50,092 bases of DNA from Gammaproteobacteria bacterium 53_120_T64 (lineage in GTDB: Bacteria > Pseudomonadota > Gammaproteobacteria > Pseudomonadales > Porticoccaceae): NCBI GenBank assembly GCA_002162815.1, contig MAAT01000033.1, forward strand, positions 1 through 50,092. The letters are read 5' to 3'. The position numbers were made by a program, and so were the translations under genes. Below are positions 7,172-18,036 of the stretch, one piece after another (the stretch's first letter is position 1; the number at the start of each line of letters is the position of its first letter). Under the pieces are notes generated by a model that was given only the letters and a program-made list of their open reading frames with translations, had not been told where the DNA came from and made no database searches.

Positions 7172-9394
7172 ATGAAAGAACACAATGCGCCGAGCTATTG
7201 GTTTGCGAGCTGCCCCAAAGGCTTAGAAGGACTTCTTCTTAAAGAACTTGAGAGCTTTGGTTTAAGCCAGTTGCGAGAAACCGTTGCCGGTGTTGAATTT
7301 AAAGGCGATCTTCAGAGTGCCTACCGGGTGTGTTTGTGGTCGCGCTTGGCGAATCGCTTACTGTTGCCCATGAGCAGTTTTTCCGTCGCCAGTGCCGATG
7401 AGCTCTACGCCGGAGTGGCAGCCGTGAACTGGAGCGAACACTTTTCTGAGCAGGTCAGCATCGCGATTGACTTTGTGGGCACGGGTGAGGGTGTTAACAA
7501 TACGCAGTATGGAGCCCAGCGGGTTAAAGACGGCATCGTCGACCACTTTCGCGAGGCCACCGGCAATCGCCCCGATGTCGATTTGCGCGAGCCCGATATT
7601 CGTATCAATGCACGCTTTGCGCGAGAAAAGGTCACCCTGAGTCTCGATTTCTCCGGTCAGAGTTTGCACAAGCGCGGCTATCGTATTGCCCAGACCACGG
7701 CACCGCTAAAAGAAAACCTTGCCGCTGCGCTCTTGATACGCGCCGGCTGGCCGGAAAAGCAGGGTGCCTTAATCGACCCAATGTGCGGTAGTGGCACGCT
7801 GTTGATTGAAGGCGCGATGATGGCCGCCGATATCGCCCCCAACCTAGCCCGACAGAACTTCGGCTTTAACCACTGGCACGGCCATCAAGCCGATATTTGG
7901 CAGGCCTTGCGCGATGAGGCTACGGAGCGTCGTGAGCGCGGCTTAGCAGGACCCTTGCCAGTCATGCGCGGATACGATCAGGAGCACCGCGCCCTCACCG
8001 CCGCACAGCGCAATGTCGAACAGGCCGGCCTCGGTGAGTATATTGAACTGGCTCGTCAGCCGCTTAGCGCCTTACAGCGGCCACGCCTGGATGATGGGGT
8101 TACCGGTTTATTGCTCACCAACCCGCCCTACGGTGCCCGCTTGGGTGATCAGGAGACGCTAAAGGGCCTGTATCAGGAATTGGGTGAGGTGCTAAAGCGT
8201 GAATTTAGCGGTTGGTCGGCGGCGGTCTTTACGGGCAATGAATACCTGGGTTTTTCGCTGGGTCTACGCAGCCACAAAATCTACAAGTTATTTAATGGTG
8301 CCATCCCCAGCCAGCTCTTATTGTTTGAACTGTTTGCGGGAGAGCGAGAGCCCAAGGCAACCCCGGGTAAGGAGGGCGGCGTCGACCCCTGGGGTAAGTC
8401 TGACAAACTCAGTGATGGCGCAACGATGCTGGCCAATCGCCTGCGCAAGAACCAGCGCAAATTGGCGCCCTGGTTGAAGCGACAAAATATCAGCTGTTAT
8501 CGTCTCTACGATGCCGACCTGCCGGAGTACGCGGTGGCTATCGATTGCTATGGCAGTGCGATACATGTGCAGGAATATGAGCCCCCAGCCAGTATTGATG
8601 CCAGCGCGGCGCGGCGTCGCCTGGCCGAGGTCAGCGATGCGGTGTACGCCGTGTTAAAGCCCGAGCAGAATCAATTTTTTGTCAAGCAGCGTCAGCGCCA
8701 ACGCGGCGACAAGCAATACCAGCGTCTCACCGAGCAGGACAAACAGCGTGGCCAGAGCAAATTTGAGGTGCTGGAAAATGGTGCGCGCTATGAAGTGAAC
8801 CTGGGTGACTATCTCGATAGCGGCCTGTTTCTCGATCACCGCCCGGTGCGTCAACTGCTTGGCGAACTGTGTGTGGGCAAACGTTTCCTCAACTTATTTT
8901 GCTATACCGCGACGGCCACCGTACAGGCAGCACTGGCAGGTGCCGGTGAGAGCTTAAGCATCGACATGTCGAATACCTACATCGACTGGGCGGGGCGGAA
9001 TTTTGCGCTGAATAAGCTCGATACCGAGCGCCACACGTTGTTGCGTGCCGATTGCTTAAGCTGGTTGGCCGCCACCGAAGGTGCCGGGCTAGAGGCTAGC
9101 TTTGAGGTCATTTTTCTGGACCCACCGACCTTTTCAAACTCGGCAAAAATGGATGATGTGCTCGATATTCAGCGCGATCACCAGCGCTTAGTTGAACAGT
9201 GCATGGGGCTACTGAGCGACGATGGCGTGTTGGTTTTCTCCAATAACTTCCGCCGTTTTAAATTGGCCCCGGAGCTTGAAGCTAACTTCGCGGTGGAAAA
9301 TATCAGCCCCGCCACCATCGACAAAGATTTTGCCCGCCGCCCGCGCATCCATCAGTGTTGGTTGATTCGCAAGTCCAGTGCGCAGACCGTTTAA
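7172..9394 (+). CDS. rlmL: 23S rRNA (guanine) methyltransferase RlmKL
   Basis: A 740-residue bifunctional enzyme that makes m2G2445 (N-terminal half) and m7G2069 (C-terminal half) of 23S rRNA. A THUMP RNA-binding domain occupies about 45-155. The RlmL half has the SAM motif DPMCGSGTLLIEGA near 207 and the catalytic NPPYG near 317. The RlmK half has LNLFCYTATATVQA near 575 and the catalytic DPPTFSNS near 650. E. coli RlmKL has 702 residues, so the length is normal. It is monocistronic or leads the small glutaredoxin-like gene, which begins 24 bases later. Start: ATG after an A/T-rich leader. Confidence 0.95.
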   Translation: MKEHNAPSYWFASCPKGLEGLLLKELESFGLSQLRETVAGVEFKGDLQSAYRVCLWSRLANRLLLPMSSFSVASADELYAGVAAVNWSEHFSEQVSIAIDFVGTGEGVNNTQYGAQRVKDGIVDHFREATGNRPDVDLREPDIRINARFAREKVTLSLDFSGQSLHKRGYRIAQTTAPLKENLAAALLIRAGWPEKQGALIDPMCGSGTLLIEGAMMAADIAPNLARQNFGFNHWHGHQADIWQALRDEATERRERGLAGPLPVMRGYDQEHRALTAAQRNVEQAGLGEYIELARQPLSALQRPRLDDGVTGLLLTNPPYGARLGDQETLKGLYQELGEVLKREFSGWSAAVFTGNEYLGFSLGLRSHKIYKLFNGAIPSQLLLFELFAGEREPKATPGKEGGVDPWGKSDKLSDGATMLANRLRKNQRKLAPWLKRQNISCYRLYDADLPEYAVAIDCYGSAIHVQEYEPPASIDASAARRRLAEVSDAVYAVLKPEQNQFFVKQRQRQRGDKQYQRLTEQDKQRGQSKFEVLENGARYEVNLGDYLDSGLFLDHRPVRQLLGELCVGKRFLNLFCYTATATVQAALAGAGESLSIDMSNTYIDWAGRNFALNKLDTERHTLLRADCLSWLAATEGAGLEASFEVIFLDPPTFSNSAKMDDVLDIQRDHQRLVEQCMGLLSDDGVLVFSNNFRRFKLAPELEANFAVENISPATIDKDFARRPRIHQCWLIRKSSAQTV

Positions 9395-9418
9395 TGCTTG
9401 GCGATTGAGGTAGGACTC

Positions 9419-9673
9419 GTGGCAATAGACAGTAACAAAATCGTCACCCTGTATACCGGCACCGATTGCCATTTGTGCGAGCAGGCCAAAGAAATTATTG
9501 CCCCGCTGCTGGTGCAACTCGACTGGCATTGTCGGGAAGTCAATATTCGTGGCGATGAGGCTTTAGGTGCGCTGTACGGGCTACGCATTCCGGTCTTGAA
9601 AACACCGTGTGGCGCGGAAAAGGGCTGGCCCTTTTCCGCCGGTCAGGTCAGGCGTTTATTGCTGGGTGGTTGA
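9419..9673 (+). CDS. Glutaredoxin-like protein (DUF836 type)
   Basis: A small thioredoxin-fold protein of 84 residues. The strand VTLYTGTDCHLCEQAKE carries the CxxC redox motif, and the cis-proline region reads YGLRIPVLKTPCG. The GTG at 9419 is chosen because GAGGTAGGA lies immediately upstream; a TTG at 9398 has no such site. It follows rlmL by 24 bases and is probably co-transcribed with it. Such proteins are common beside housekeeping genes in gammaproteobacteria; the electron partner is unknown. Confidence 0.8.
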   Translation: MAIDSNKIVTLYTGTDCHLCEQAKEIIAPLLVQLDWHCREVNIRGDEALGALYGLRIPVLKTPCGAEKGWPFSAGQVRRLLLGG

Positions 9674-9735
9674 GTAGGTGGTGGCTTGAGGTTTTGCGAT
9701 GTTAGGGCCGCCAGTTGCCGTGTGCGGCCTCAGCC

Positions 9736-10623
9736 TCAGTGGGGCTTACCCTTGACCTGGGCGCGCAATTCACTGATTTTACGCGCGAGTGCCTGTGCCC
9801 CCTGTATGTTGGGTTTATGGGCCAGCACTTGCTCGAGGTCTTGGGCAGCGGGCTCGTAACACTCAAGTTGATCAAGCACACCAGCGCGGTCAATACGATC
9901 CTGTACCGAGTTTTTGTCGAGTAGTAGCAAGTGATCGCAAAGACTCAAAACCTGGGCGTAATCGGCCTGGTTCATGTATATAGCCTTGAGGTTGCCGAGC
10001 ATGCGTCGCAGGATGGCGCGTTTGCCAATGCTCTCTAGAAACTCTGGTTTAAAGGGCAAGGTATTGCCCGATGAAACCGCGAGTAGATCTTTGCAATCGC
10101 CGATAGAAAGCACTTGTCCAGCGAAGGGATCGATAATCACAGCATCCTTCTGGGTCCTGCCTTTTAGCGTGTGACCCGCCACTGGCGGGAGATGAGCCGC
10201 GCTGATTTTCAACAGAAAGTGACCGGGAAAACCAACGCCTTCGATGCAGAGGCCAAGGGCTTCACCGACGCTGATATAGACCAGCGCGAGGCTGATGGGA
10301 ATGCCCCGACGGGTTTCCAGTACCCGGTTGAGATAACTGTTTTCGGGATTGTAATAGTCTTGGCTGTCACCACTAAAACCAACCTGGCGATACAGTAGGT
10401 GGCAGAGTTTAGTGGCGATAGTGTTGAGGCTTTGGCTGGTGTCGATTTGTAGCTGGGCCCGTTCAGCGAGTTTTTGCAGACGTCGATAGCTGTCTTCGGG
10501 CTCGAGTCCGGGCTGGTGTTCTGCGGCGATGCAAAGCGCGGCACGAATCAGGTCGATGCTCTCATCGCTACCGGCCAGCATGGCGGCGAATTCTACTTTT
10601 GGCGCGAAGAAGGGTGTGCTCAA
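9736..10623 (-). CDS. SirB1-like transglutaminase-fold/TPR protein
   Basis: The 295-residue protein matches the SirB1 family: a transglutaminase-like N-terminal domain (RRGIPISLALVYISVGEALG around 105-125, VGFPGHFLLK after it) and a TPR-like C-terminal part with ILRRMLGNLKAIYMNQADY and paired helices. The family usually lacks transglutaminase activity; its role is unknown, though it often neighbours rRNA/release-factor methylation genes. It is convergent with the glutaredoxin-like gene. A 6-bp GC stem (9706-9711 with 9724-9729) in the gap may aid termination. Confidence 0.82.
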   Translation of the reverse strand: MSTPFFAPKVEFAAMLAGSDESIDLIRAALCIAAEHQPGLEPEDSYRRLQKLAERAQLQIDTSQSLNTIATKLCHLLYRQVGFSGDSQDYYNPENSYLNRVLETRRGIPISLALVYISVGEALGLCIEGVGFPGHFLLKISAAHLPPVAGHTLKGRTQKDAVIIDPFAGQVLSIGDCKDLLAVSSGNTLPFKPEFLESIGKRAILRRMLGNLKAIYMNQADYAQVLSLCDHLLLLDKNSVQDRIDRAGVLDQLECYEPAAQDLEQVLAHKPNIQGAQALARKISELRAQVKGKPH

Positions 10624-10709
10624 TTTAATATCTCAACATGTTGATTTTTAGATTTTATAGTACAAATTATTTAGGGTCATTGTTGCCTGTTTCGGTCACA
10701 ATGATCGCG

Positions 10710-11534
10710 CTAGGAGTCTAAACGAAAAAATTGTTGCGCCGTAGCACTTGTTGCCTGGGCGATGGTTTCTTTGGGCTCGGTGCGAAATTGAGCCACGGAA
10801 TCGAGCACCCAGGGTAGGTAGGCGGGCTCATTACGGCTCGACTTGGGTTTCGGGCGCAGGGTGCGTGGGGTCAGGTAGGGCGCATCAGTTTCTAGCATTA
10901 GCCGGTTGAGGGGGATGTTGTCGACCAGCTGTTGTAATTCCTGCCCCCTGCGCTCGTCGCAAATCCAGCCGGTGATACCAATGTGTAAGTCGAGATCGAG
11001 ATAGTTGAAGAGTGACTTTTTATCGCCGGTAAAACAGTGAATCACCGCATCCACCAAGTGGTCACGGTAGCAGTGCAGTATTTCCAATTGCCGTTGGTGG
11101 GCGTCTCGCTCGTGAAGAAACACCGGCAATTGCAGCTCGCTGGCGAGTTCCAATTGCGCTTCAAAGGCCAATTCCTGTTGCGGGCGCGGTGAGAAGTCGC
11201 GGTTGAAATCGAGCCCGGTTTCACCGATGGCGACGACGGCACCATGGCTGGCGAGTTCTTTTAATACCCCGGCGCTGGCCTTGTGCCAATTTTTTGCCCC
11301 GTGGGGATGGACACCTGCGGTGCAGGAGAGCATGGCGGGAAATTCTTCGGCGTAGCGCTCACATAGATCGATTAACTCGTGGCTAATGGACTCGCTGGTG
11401 GCGGTGAGGATACAGGCGCTGACGCCGCTATCGCGAGCGCGCTGGAGTACGGCGTGGGTCTCACCCTGAAAGCGTTTATCGGCAAGATTGACGCCGATAT
11501 CAATCAGCGGGTGGTGCTGTTGCTCAGTGTCCAT
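10710..11534 (-). CDS. tatD: TatD-type metal-dependent deoxyribonuclease
   Basis: A 274-residue TIM-barrel nuclease implicated in DNA repair and fragmentation. The N-terminal motif is [11 protein letters not shown], as in E. coli TatD and unlike the DxHxH start of the YcfH/YjjV paralogues. Further metal ligands and family motifs are [52 protein letters not shown] and [11 protein letters not shown]. It starts 8 bases after the slt stop on the same strand, so it is probably translationally coupled to slt. A 7-bp inverted repeat at 10678-10705 directly follows its stop. Confidence 0.92.
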   Translation of the reverse strand: MDTEQQHHPLIDIGVNLADKRFQGETHAVLQRARDSGVSACILTATSESISHELIDLCERYAEEFPAMLSCTAGVHPHGAKNWHKASAGVLKELASHGAVVAIGETGLDFNRDFSPRPQQELAFEAQLELASELQLPVFLHERDAHQRQLEILHCYRDHLVDAVIHCFTGDKKSLFNYLDLDLHIGITGWICDERRGQELQQLVDNIPLNRLMLETDAPYLTPRTLRPKPKSSRNEPAYLPWVLDSVAQFRTEPKETIAQATSATAQQFFRLDS

Positions 11535-11542
11535 TTGCGAAA

Positions 11543-13612
11543 TTACAGCAGTTGTTGTTTTTCAGCGGATGAGAGCAGGGGCAGTGTTTGCTCGAGATGG
11601 TGGGCAAAAATAAGCGAATAGGCGAGAACGTTTTGTACATATTGTCGGGTTTCACTATAGGGAATGGTTTCTATCCAGACGTCGTAAGTCAGTTTGCCCC
11701 CGGTATCTCTGCGCCAGCGGGCAACGCGATGGGGCCCGGCATTATAAGAGGCGGTGGCGAGAATGCGATTGTCGGCGAAACGTAACATCATGTCCTTGTA
11801 ATAGCGACTGCCGAGACTGAGGTTCTTACTGGGCTGAAACAATTGCTGGCTACTTTTGTAGCGGATATTGTGTTGCCTGGCGACTTGCTTAGCCGTGGCA
11901 GGCATTAGCTGCATCAAGCCCTTGGCCCCGGCTGGGGAGGTAACGTCGGCGGCAAAGGCACTCTCCTGGCGGGAAATGGCAAACAGCAGGCTCAGGGGTA
12001 GGTTCATCGCTTGCGCCTGTTTTTCGAACTCCTGGCGATAGGCCTGGGGGAAACGAATATCAATATCGTCCCAGTAGCGCGCCTTCGACATGGCGAGAAT
12101 AGCTTGTTGGTACCAGTGTTCGCGATGGGCTAATTGGGCGACAAGCAACCATTGCTCGGTGTTGAAGTTTTTCGTCGCCTGGTACCACTCGCGGCGCGCA
12201 CGCAGGTTTTCACCGAGGGCGAAAAATTCGCGTACCCGTTGCAGTGCCGGCGTTTTGGCCAGCGCATCGATCTCGGGTTTTTTGACGGGTAGGGGGTTTT
12301 GCGCCATGCGGTAGGGGTTGCCGACCCGGTCGCTGGCGAGAAAGCCGTAAAAACTACGAAAGCGCGATAACTCCCGGAAGGTGGTTTTGGCCTGGTCGAT
12401 GACCTCGGGGTCGCCACTGGTCATCAGTTGTGCCCGGGCCAGCCAGTAGCGCCAGCGCTGCTGCTCGCGGGTGGACTGGGGCAAGCTGTGAATCCATTGT
12501 TTGATGACCGGCCAGTTGTTGTCGCGCAGCAGGATGCGCAGCTGCGACTCCAGTAAGTGGCTATTGGCGAGGGCAATATTGTCGTTGAGATAGTTGAGAG
12601 CGGCGGTGTGCCGATCCTGCTTGTGCAAACCCTTAATCAACTGCGCGAGGACACGGCCCTGGCTGGCCTCGTCAAAGCGGTGGCTTTGTCGATAGTGGCC
12701 CCAGTGTTTGATGGCTAGCGTGGCATCGTGTTTAGCGAGATGGCCGATAGCGTGTTCTATCAGCCCTCGGTTAGCGGCGGAGTCGCTACTGAGTCGTGAA
12801 TAGTGGCCGACTTGTGCAGGCTGGCGGTCGACCGTGCGGTATAAGACGGCCTTGTCGCGATAAGTGGCGCTGGTAAAAAAACGCTCGATGTAGCGCGCCA
12901 GTTGGAAATTGTGTTGGAGTATGGCGCGGGTATAGCGTTGCCAGGCGACGACCTCGGTGATGTGACCCTGCTCGATAAGTAGCTTAAACAGGGGGTCGCA
13001 GGCTTTGGGTTGTGACTTGCCGACGCTCCACAAAGACAGAGCAGCGCTTAGAGCAGTCTTTTTAAAGCCGCTTTTATAACGCGCGTACTGATACTCACAG
13101 CGCTGTGCGCTGGAGGTCGTGGTGGGGTCGTAGTAAGTCGTTAGCTTCTGCCATTGCCGCCTTTGGTAGAGCCGGTGTAACCAGCGCTTGCGTAGGTTTC
13201 TGGCCACCGGTAACGAAGCGTAGTCGTCTAAAAACTCGGCGATAGCGGGCTCATTACTGACGCCTATATTGCGACTGATGTGACTGTAAAGCAGGTAGGG
13301 GTACAGCGGATAGCTTTTAAGGCTAGCGCTGTGGGCCTTAAAGCTTGCCGTCGCGCCCCGCCGCAAATCGTTATCCACCTTTTTATAGAGCTGTCGCTGC
13401 CGGGTGAGGGCGTTATTGGCGACCACGGCGGCTGTAGATAGGGCGTTTTTCTCGCCGCTACTTAGTGTGCTGGTGACCGTGAGTTCGGCTCGTACCATGG
13501 CGCTGGCCAGCAATGAATTGGCAAGAATGAATAGCAATGCCAAACAGCGTCGGCGCTCATGTAGAGCGAAGGTTGGTAGAAAGTATTCGAGTATCGTAAA
13601 AAAAAGCGTCAT
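11543..13612 (-). CDS. slt: Soluble lytic murein transglycosylase
   Basis: A 689-residue periplasmic enzyme that cuts the glycan strands of peptidoglycan with formation of 1,6-anhydromuramic acid. The C-terminal goose-lysozyme domain has AISRQESAF with catalytic Glu at about residue 550, then [17 protein letters not shown] and [13 protein letters not shown]. The long helical N-terminal part forms the superhelical ring known from Slt70. A signal segment ([20 protein letters not shown]) follows an unusual 22-residue basic/hydrophobic extension, so the true start may be downstream of the ATG used. tatD follows within 8 bases. Confidence 0.92.
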   Translation of the reverse strand: MTLFFTILEYFLPTFALHERRRCLALLFILANSLLASAMVRAELTVTSTLSSGEKNALSTAAVVANNALTRQRQLYKKVDNDLRRGATASFKAHSASLKSYPLYPYLLYSHISRNIGVSNEPAIAEFLDDYASLPVARNLRKRWLHRLYQRRQWQKLTTYYDPTTTSSAQRCEYQYARYKSGFKKTALSAALSLWSVGKSQPKACDPLFKLLIEQGHITEVVAWQRYTRAILQHNFQLARYIERFFTSATYRDKAVLYRTVDRQPAQVGHYSRLSSDSAANRGLIEHAIGHLAKHDATLAIKHWGHYRQSHRFDEASQGRVLAQLIKGLHKQDRHTAALNYLNDNIALANSHLLESQLRILLRDNNWPVIKQWIHSLPQSTREQQRWRYWLARAQLMTSGDPEVIDQAKTTFRELSRFRSFYGFLASDRVGNPYRMAQNPLPVKKPEIDALAKTPALQRVREFFALGENLRARREWYQATKNFNTEQWLLVAQLAHREHWYQQAILAMSKARYWDDIDIRFPQAYRQEFEKQAQAMNLPLSLLFAISRQESAFAADVTSPAGAKGLMQLMPATAKQVARQHNIRYKSSQQLFQPSKNLSLGSRYYKDMMLRFADNRILATASYNAGPHRVARWRRDTGGKLTYDVWIETIPYSETRQYVQNVLAYSLIFAHHLEQTLPLLSSAEKQQLL

Positions 13613-13679
13613 GTTTTGGGAGGCAACTCCATCCTTGAAGTATCAGGGGCACCTGTGTGACCACTACCCGGGCGAATGG

Positions 13680-14123
13680 TTACTTCTTTTCTTTTTTTAT
13701 TCTTACCGCGAGCACATCACACACCGAACCGTGTAATACCCCGTTGGCGGTCGAGCCGAACACCAATGCCAGACCGTGGCGACCGTGGCTGCCGACGACG
13801 GTGAGGTCGACATCGTTCTCTTTGGCAAAGTGGTGCATTTCCTGGGCCGGTTGGCCGATCAATACGTGGCCGTGCTCAGCGGGCAAACCCAGCTGCTGGC
13901 AAAAACTTTGCAGGCGACTGTGAGCCTGCTCTTCCATTTGCGCCTGTACTTCGCTGAGGTCCATCGGTATATCGCCACCGTAGGCAAAGGAAAGGGGCTC
14001 CTGAACATGTAGCAGGCTGATGCGCACATCTTTGTCGTCGAATAATTCTTTGACGCGGTCGATAACCAGCTGTGATTCGGGGGATAAATCGAGGCCAACA
14101 AGAATATGGTTGTAGTAAGACAT
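13680..14123 (-). CDS. Universal stress protein (UspA family)
   Basis: A 147-residue single-domain Usp protein. It starts with the conserved strand YYNHILVGLDLSPE, ends with the nucleotide-type loop VVGSHGRHGLALVFGS followed by VCDVLAVRIKK, so it is likely of the ATP-binding class. The ATG at 14123 has GGAG at a good distance; a longer reading to 14171 has no support. It is divergent from the next gene across 64 bases that must hold both promoters. The stress signal it answers to is not visible. Confidence 0.88.
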   Translation of the reverse strand: MSYYNHILVGLDLSPESQLVIDRVKELFDDKDVRISLLHVQEPLSFAYGGDIPMDLSEVQAQMEEQAHSRLQSFCQQLGLPAEHGHVLIGQPAQEMHHFAKENDVDLTVVGSHGRHGLALVFGSTANGVLHGSVCDVLAVRIKKEKK

Positions 14124-14187
14124 AGATAAAGTTGCTCCATGATTCGCGCTATAGTGTAAACCTATCGCCACCCAGAGTAGAACCGTT

Positions 14188-14676
14188 GTGAGTTATTTAG
14201 TTATTGCCGTCGCCGTACTGGTGATGATTTCCGTATTGACCTCTTTTAAGCCCTCTGCACGGCAGAAGCGCTTGGTTATTCTGCGTCGCTATGCCAATGA
14301 GCGGGGTTTGCATATCGAAATCGTTGCCGATGCGGTCACGGATCAACGGGGTAGCAGCCCGGCGGCGGTGCGCTACCTCTTGCCCTGGACGGCGAAAAAT
14401 ATTCGCCATGACGACCAGCGTCACTGGCTACTCGTGCGGGGGGAGCGTGGCAAGCTCTCACCCTGGAAGGGTTGGTGCTGGTTTCAGCAGGAGGCGCCGG
14501 AGGATTGCCATGGCTCGATCCGCCGTGCCTTGGATCAAATGCCCAATAGCGTCAATGCCATCTGCAGTAATAGTTTTGGCCTGGGGGCCTACTGGCCGGA
14601 GAAAGGTAAGGTCGACGAAATTGACAAGATTGCCGATGGCCTGCGTATCATTTCAAAAAACAAAAATAGCGAATAA
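14188..14676 (+). CDS. Uncharacterised membrane-anchored protein
   Basis: Not recognised with certainty. The 162-residue product has one N-terminal transmembrane helix (LVIAVAVLVMISVLTSF) followed by a basic stretch and a soluble domain with many Trp residues (YLLPWTAKN, HWLLVRGERG, WKGWCWFQQEAP). The pattern fits a cytoplasm-facing or periplasmic single-span protein. GTG is the start. It lies between uspA (divergent) and topA, with a topA promoter in the gap behind it. No function is proposed. Confidence 0.7.
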   Translation: MSYLVIAVAVLVMISVLTSFKPSARQKRLVILRRYANERGLHIEIVADAVTDQRGSSPAAVRYLLPWTAKNIRHDDQRHWLLVRGERGKLSPWKGWCWFQQEAPEDCHGSIRRALDQMPNSVNAICSNSFGLGAYWPEKGKVDEIDKIADGLRIISKNKNSE

Positions 14677-14778
14677 GCTCCTATAAAGAAGGGGGGCAAA
14701 GGCTCCTGCAATACCGGGATAGCAGCTTGCAGATAGTTTCAAAACTGAGACCTCCGACAAATAAATTTTTAAAATTCC

Positions 14779-14807
14779 TTGACCGCCGGGGTTTCAGGCC
14801 TTATATA
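14779..14807 (+). promoter_or_regulatory. Candidate sigma-70 promoter of topA
   Basis: TTGACC at 14779-14784 and TATATA at 14802-14807 are separated by 17 bases, close to the ideal sigma-70 promoter. The topA ATG is 55 bases downstream. A short GC hairpin (AGCCC-GGGCT, about 14820-14833) followed by TTTATT lies in the leader and might act as a weak attenuator. Confidence 0.65.
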
Positions 14808-14862
14808 TCGCACCTTGTCAGCCCTCTCGGGCTTTATTCATTACATGATATTGTAGGTTTGC

Positions 14863-17496
14863 ATGGGTAAATCACTGGTTATTGTTGAATCACCAGCAAA
14901 AGCGAAAACCATTAATAAATATCTGGGCAACGATTTCATCGTTAAATCCAGTGTTGGTCACGTGCGTGACTTACCCACTGGGGCCTCCAATCGCAAACCT
15001 GCCGACCCCAAAGAGCGGGCTCGCCAAGCGGCCATTACCCGCAAGTTGTCGCCGGCAAAAAAGGTCATTCACAAGCAAAAGAAGGCGAAAAAGCAGCTGA
15101 TTACCCGCATGGGTATTAACCCCGACAACGACTGGGCAGCCGATTACCAGATACTGCCGGGCAAGGAAAAAGTCGTTAGCGAGCTGGTCAAACTGGCGAA
15201 GAATGCCGACACCATCTATCTGGCGACGGATTTGGATCGCGAGGGTGAGGCCATTGCCTGGCACCTGCAACAGACCATTGGCGGCGATGACAGTCGCTAT
15301 AAACGCGTGGTGTTTAACGAGATCACTAAGAAAGCGATTCAGGAAGCCTTTGCCAAACCGGGTAAGCTTGACACCAATCAGGTCAACGCTCAGCAAGCGC
15401 GGCGCTTTCTCGATCGGGTCGTAGGCTTTATGGTGTCGCCACTGCTATGGGCCAAGGTTGCCCGTGGCCTTTCAGCCGGACGCGTACAGTCCGTTGCCGT
15501 GAAGCTGGTAGTGGAGCGCGAGCGTGAAATTCAGGCCTTCGTGCCCGAGGAGTACTGGACGCTACACACCGACCTGGAAAAGAAAACCGAGGAGCAGGTG
15601 CGCTTTGAAGTGCGTAGCCACAATGGCAAGGCCTATCGCCCGACCGGTGAAGCCGACAGCGTAGCGGCGGTAACGGCGCTACAAAATGCCGAGTTTAAAG
15701 TCACCACACGTGACGACAAACCGACACAAACCAAACCGCCCAAGCCCTTTATTACTTCGACCCTGCAACAGGCAGCGAGCACGCGCCTCGGCTTTGGCGT
15801 CAAGAAAACCATGATGATGGCCCAGCGTCTCTACGAGGCGGGTTACATCACCTATATGCGAACCGACTCGACCAACCTTAGTAAAGACGCGGTGGAAAAT
15901 TGCAGGGACTTAATCGCCACCCGCTACGGCAAAGATTATTTGCCCGAGCAGCCCAATGTTTACTCCAGCAAACAGGGTGCCCAGGAGGCTCACGAAGCGG
16001 TGCGGCCGTCGAATGTCGATATTTCTGTGGCCGATATTCAGGGTGTCGATGAAGACGCCAAGCGTCTTTATGAAATGATCTGGCAGCAATTTGTCGCCTG
16101 CCAGATGGTGCCCGCAAAATTCACCAGTACCAGTGTCGGCGTGACTGCGGGCGAGTACGGTTTACAGGTGCGTGGCCGCGTGGTGCGCTTTGAGGGTTTT
16201 CTCCGCGCCATACCGGTGTTGCGCAATAAAGATGATAGCGAGCTGCCGGAATACACGGTTGGCGAAATTTTAAAAATGCTGGTGCTAGTACCGCGCCAGC
16301 ACTTTACCAAACCGTCGGCCCGTTTCAGCGAAGCGGCTCTGGTACGCGAGCTTGAAAAACGCGGCATTGGTCGGCCCTCCACTTACGCAGCTATTATTTC
16401 CACCATTCAAGATCGCGGTTATGTGCGGCTTGAGAGCAAACGCTTTTACGCGGAAAAAATTGGCGATATTGTCACCAGCCGTCTCACTGATAATTTCAGT
16501 GACCTGATGGATTACGGTTTTACGGCCACCCTGGAAGAGCAACTCGATGAAATTGCCGAGGGCACCCTTGAGTGGAAAGATGTACTCGATCGTTTTTATG
16601 CGGGCTTTAGCGACAAGCTGGAAAAAGCCCAGGCGGAAGAGGGCGGCATGGCCCCCAATGGCGCCACCGAAACCGATGTCCCTTGCCCTAAGTGTGAACG
16701 TCCAATGATGATTCGCACCGGTAGCACCGGTGTTTTTCTCGGTTGTTCCGGTTATGACCTACCACCGAAAGAGCGCTGTAAAGAAACGCTGAATCTTGTG
16801 CCGGGTGATGAAGCCATTAATGCCGATGAGGACGAAGAAGCCGAATCTAAGCGTTTAATGAATAAGCATCACTGCAGTATTTGTGCGACACAAATGGACA
16901 GCTACCTGATTGACGAAACGCGCAAGCTGCATGTCTGTGGCAAGAACCCCGATTGCCCGGGTTATGAAGTTGAGGCCGGTACCTATCGGATTAAAGGCTA
17001 CGAAGGCCCGCTTATTGAATGTGATAAATGCGGCGCCGATATGCAACTTAAGTCGGGTCGTTTCGGCAAGTACTTTGGTTGTACCGCCGATGAGTGCAAA
17101 AACACCCGTAAATTATTGCGCAGCGGCCAGGCGGCACCGCCGAAGATGGACCCGGTACCGATGCCTGAATTGGTCTGTGTAAAGGTGGATGACACCTATA
17201 TCTTACGCGATGGCGCTGCGGGCTTATTTTTGGCCGCCAGCCAGTTCCCGAAAAATCGTGAAACGCGTGCACCCTTGGTTAAAGAGTTGTTGCCCCACAA
17301 GGATGAAATCGATCCTAAATATACCTTCTTGTTTTCAGCGCCGACGGAAGATCCCGATGGCAATAAAACGGTGATTCGTTTTGCCCGTAAGACGCAGGAA
17401 ATTTACGTGCAGTCTGAAATTGAAGGCAAGGCTAGTGGCTGGAAAGTGTTTTATCAGAATGAAAAATGGGTGGTGACCGATAAACGTAAAAAGTAG
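14863..17496 (+). CDS. topA: DNA topoisomerase I
   Basis: An 877-residue type IA topoisomerase that relaxes negative supercoils. The Toprim domain starts at [14 protein letters not shown] and contains [14 protein letters not shown]. The nucleophile is Tyr331 in [14 protein letters not shown]. Three tetracysteine zinc ribbons follow from about residue 608 ([26 protein letters not shown]), as in E. coli TopA, and a basic C-terminal tail. The length agrees with the family. A sigma-70-type promoter precedes it, and a DUF6586-like gene follows by 36 bases as in Pseudomonas. Confidence 0.96.
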   Translation: MGKSLVIVESPAKAKTINKYLGNDFIVKSSVGHVRDLPTGASNRKPADPKERARQAAITRKLSPAKKVIHKQKKAKKQLITRMGINPDNDWAADYQILPGKEKVVSELVKLAKNADTIYLATDLDREGEAIAWHLQQTIGGDDSRYKRVVFNEITKKAIQEAFAKPGKLDTNQVNAQQARRFLDRVVGFMVSPLLWAKVARGLSAGRVQSVAVKLVVEREREIQAFVPEEYWTLHTDLEKKTEEQVRFEVRSHNGKAYRPTGEADSVAAVTALQNAEFKVTTRDDKPTQTKPPKPFITSTLQQAASTRLGFGVKKTMMMAQRLYEAGYITYMRTDSTNLSKDAVENCRDLIATRYGKDYLPEQPNVYSSKQGAQEAHEAVRPSNVDISVADIQGVDEDAKRLYEMIWQQFVACQMVPAKFTSTSVGVTAGEYGLQVRGRVVRFEGFLRAIPVLRNKDDSELPEYTVGEILKMLVLVPRQHFTKPSARFSEAALVRELEKRGIGRPSTYAAIISTIQDRGYVRLESKRFYAEKIGDIVTSRLTDNFSDLMDYGFTATLEEQLDEIAEGTLEWKDVLDRFYAGFSDKLEKAQAEEGGMAPNGATETDVPCPKCERPMMIRTGSTGVFLGCSGYDLPPKERCKETLNLVPGDEAINADEDEEAESKRLMNKHHCSICATQMDSYLIDETRKLHVCGKNPDCPGYEVEAGTYRIKGYEGPLIECDKCGADMQLKSGRFGKYFGCTADECKNTRKLLRSGQAAPPKMDPVPMPELVCVKVDDTYILRDGAAGLFLAASQFPKNRETRAPLVKELLPHKDEIDPKYTFLFSAPTEDPDGNKTVIRFARKTQEIYVQSEIEGKASGWKVFYQNEKWVVTDKRKK

Positions 17497-17532
17497 CTGC
17501 CTGTCTAGATGTTTGCCTGTGAGTGAGTGCTG

Positions 17533-18036
17533 ATGGCTTATTTAACCTTAGTGAATCAACACCTATCCTCGGCTCGGCTGTTACTAGGCGAGCTGAGGGC
17601 TATTGAGGATAGCGCCGTGCCACTGCGCGGCGCTTTAGAACAGAGTGTTTTACAGCTATTAAATTGCGCCTATATTTGCCAGCTGCGCCACATTGGGGAT
17701 AATTACCATTGTGCGGATGTCGCTGCGGTTAACGATGTGCCGGCCCTACTAAAGGCCCTGGGCACTATTGGCAAGCCGGCTCCCGAAGCGACAGAATTGG
17801 CGGTTTTACTTGACGAAGGTTGGCTGGGCGAACTGTTACGCGCCCGGCGGCAACTCTGCCTGCCCGCTTCCCTGCAGACTTCTCGCCGACTGACTTCTCG
17901 GCCAAGTCAGTCGGCTATTGCCCTGCATGATGATAGTGGGCAAGCATCATTGCTCAATGCAGATACGCTTCAGCAGTGGTTGCTGGCTATTGAAGAGTTA
18001 GTGCAACGCCACTGTGCAATGATGATCGAGTATTAA
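17533..18036 (+). CDS. DUF6586-like protein
   Basis: The 167-residue acidic helical protein begins MAYLTLVNQHLSSARLLL and has LRGALEQSVLQLLNCAYICQ, a pattern like the small proteins encoded directly behind topA in Pseudomonas. The family has no known function. ATG at 17533 is preferred over a GTG six bases earlier. Its TAA abuts the stop of the convergent cNMP-binding gene, so there are no bases between the two. Assignment rests mainly on position and general pattern. Confidence 0.55.
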   Translation: MAYLTLVNQHLSSARLLLGELRAIEDSAVPLRGALEQSVLQLLNCAYICQLRHIGDNYHCADVAAVNDVPALLKALGTIGKPAPEATELAVLLDEGWLGELLRARRQLCLPASLQTSRRLTSRPSQSAIALHDDSGQASLLNADTLQQWLLAIEELVQRHCAMMIEY